Source: Oscillospiraceae bacterium (GTDB lineage: Bacteria > Bacillota > Clostridia > Oscillospirales > Acutalibacteraceae). From it: a stretch of DNA of 64,000 bases. The number at the start of each line of letters is the position of its first letter. Positions within the stretch are counted from its first letter, which is position 1. Below, piece by piece: positions 63,893-64,000 of the stretch. The position numbers were made by a program, and so were the translations under genes. The DNA lies in assembly GCA_910574935.1 (NCBI GenBank), contig CAJTCU010000006.1, positions 99,226 through 163,225 on the forward strand, given 5' to 3'. The notes under the pieces are model-generated. The model saw only the letters and a program-made list of their open reading frames with translations, was not told the origin of the DNA and did not search any database.

Positions 63893-64000
63893 ACCTGTTT
63901 AGTATCTAGCCAACCATCCGGTCCAGTGATAAAATAGAGGGGATGAGGGGGGAAGACAGGTGAGGAAAAGCTATCCAAGTGACATCAGTCGGAAACAATT
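63891..64000 (+). mobile_element. Left end of an IS5-family insertion sequence
   Basis: The sequence changes from glycosidase coding to GAACCTGTTTAGTATCTAGC at about 63891, followed at 63960 by a transposase start. The end resembles the terminal repeat of family B elements (AGGGCCTGTTTAG). The IS continues beyond the window, so its right end and target duplication are not visible. Confidence 0.65.
63960..64000 (+). CDS. IS5-family transposase, N-terminal fragment
   Basis: From GTG at 63960, behind GGGGGGAAG, the frame reads VRKSYPSDISRKQ, the start typical of IS5-group transposases (RK-YPSDIS-EQF). Only 13 residues are in the window. Confidence 0.6.
   Translation, partial: MRKSYPSDISRKQ

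Overview
The window suggests a fairly GC-rich, spore-forming gut Clostridia, probably in the Oscillospiraceae/Ruminococcaceae group. Evidence: the sporulation pair yqfC-yqfD in front of phoH-ybeY-dgkA; a YlbJ-like membrane protein; a long type-2 IleS behind a T-box; the order rpoB-rpoC-rpsL-rpsG-fusA-tuf; and small dispersed inverted-repeat elements. No tRNA, rRNA or CRISPR array was recognised.

Layout. 1-6995: end of a nitrilase-like gene, pcrA, a HAD phosphatase with a DUF1836 regulator, a small CxxC protein, an Xre/membrane pair and a YlbJ-like protein. 7079-11170: inverted-repeat element, then yqfC, yqfD, phoH, ybeY, dgkA. 11572-29100: minus-strand core block with ileS (T-box), a lipoprotein-like unknown, tuf, fusA, rpsG, rpsL, rpoC, rpoB. 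29101-31832: secreted Cys/His-rich protein and guaA.

31821-47157: a 15.3-kb integrative island in the 3' end of guaA. It is bounded by a 12-bp direct repeat (GAGTGGGAATAA) that encodes the last residues and stop of GuaA, and it has matching TGGCAAC tandem repeats inside both ends. It carries an Xre regulator, Xis, tyrosine integrase, a MobC-like protein, a RepA-like ATPase with unusual inverted repeats, and one long defence operon: half-HsdS, HsdM, a Kiwa-like pair (KwaB then KwaA), full HsdS, a dual-specificity-phosphatase-like protein, a 57-residue protein, HsdR, a YgjP-type metallopeptidase and a PUA-like/Mrr nuclease. A Kiwa-like module lodged between hsdM and hsdS, plus a Cys-phosphatase in the same operon, is the most interesting content. 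Past the right att lies a truncated second copy of the island's Xre gene, which points to a decayed tandem element.

47951-57075: BlaI/M56 pair with three operators, a broken hybrid histidine kinase with a C-terminal DegV domain, and a GntR-ABC transporter operon. 57411-64000: a sugar locus (RpiR regulator, MDR dehydrogenase, SIS isomerase, FGGY kinase, fucose-isomerase-like enzyme, GH140-like hydrolase). Its glycosidase is cut by an IS5-family element at the window end.

Two families of small non-autonomous inverted-repeat elements recur: family A (178 bp, two full copies plus relics) and family B (about 165-187 bp, three copies). Both touch stop codons or promoter regions of neighbouring genes.
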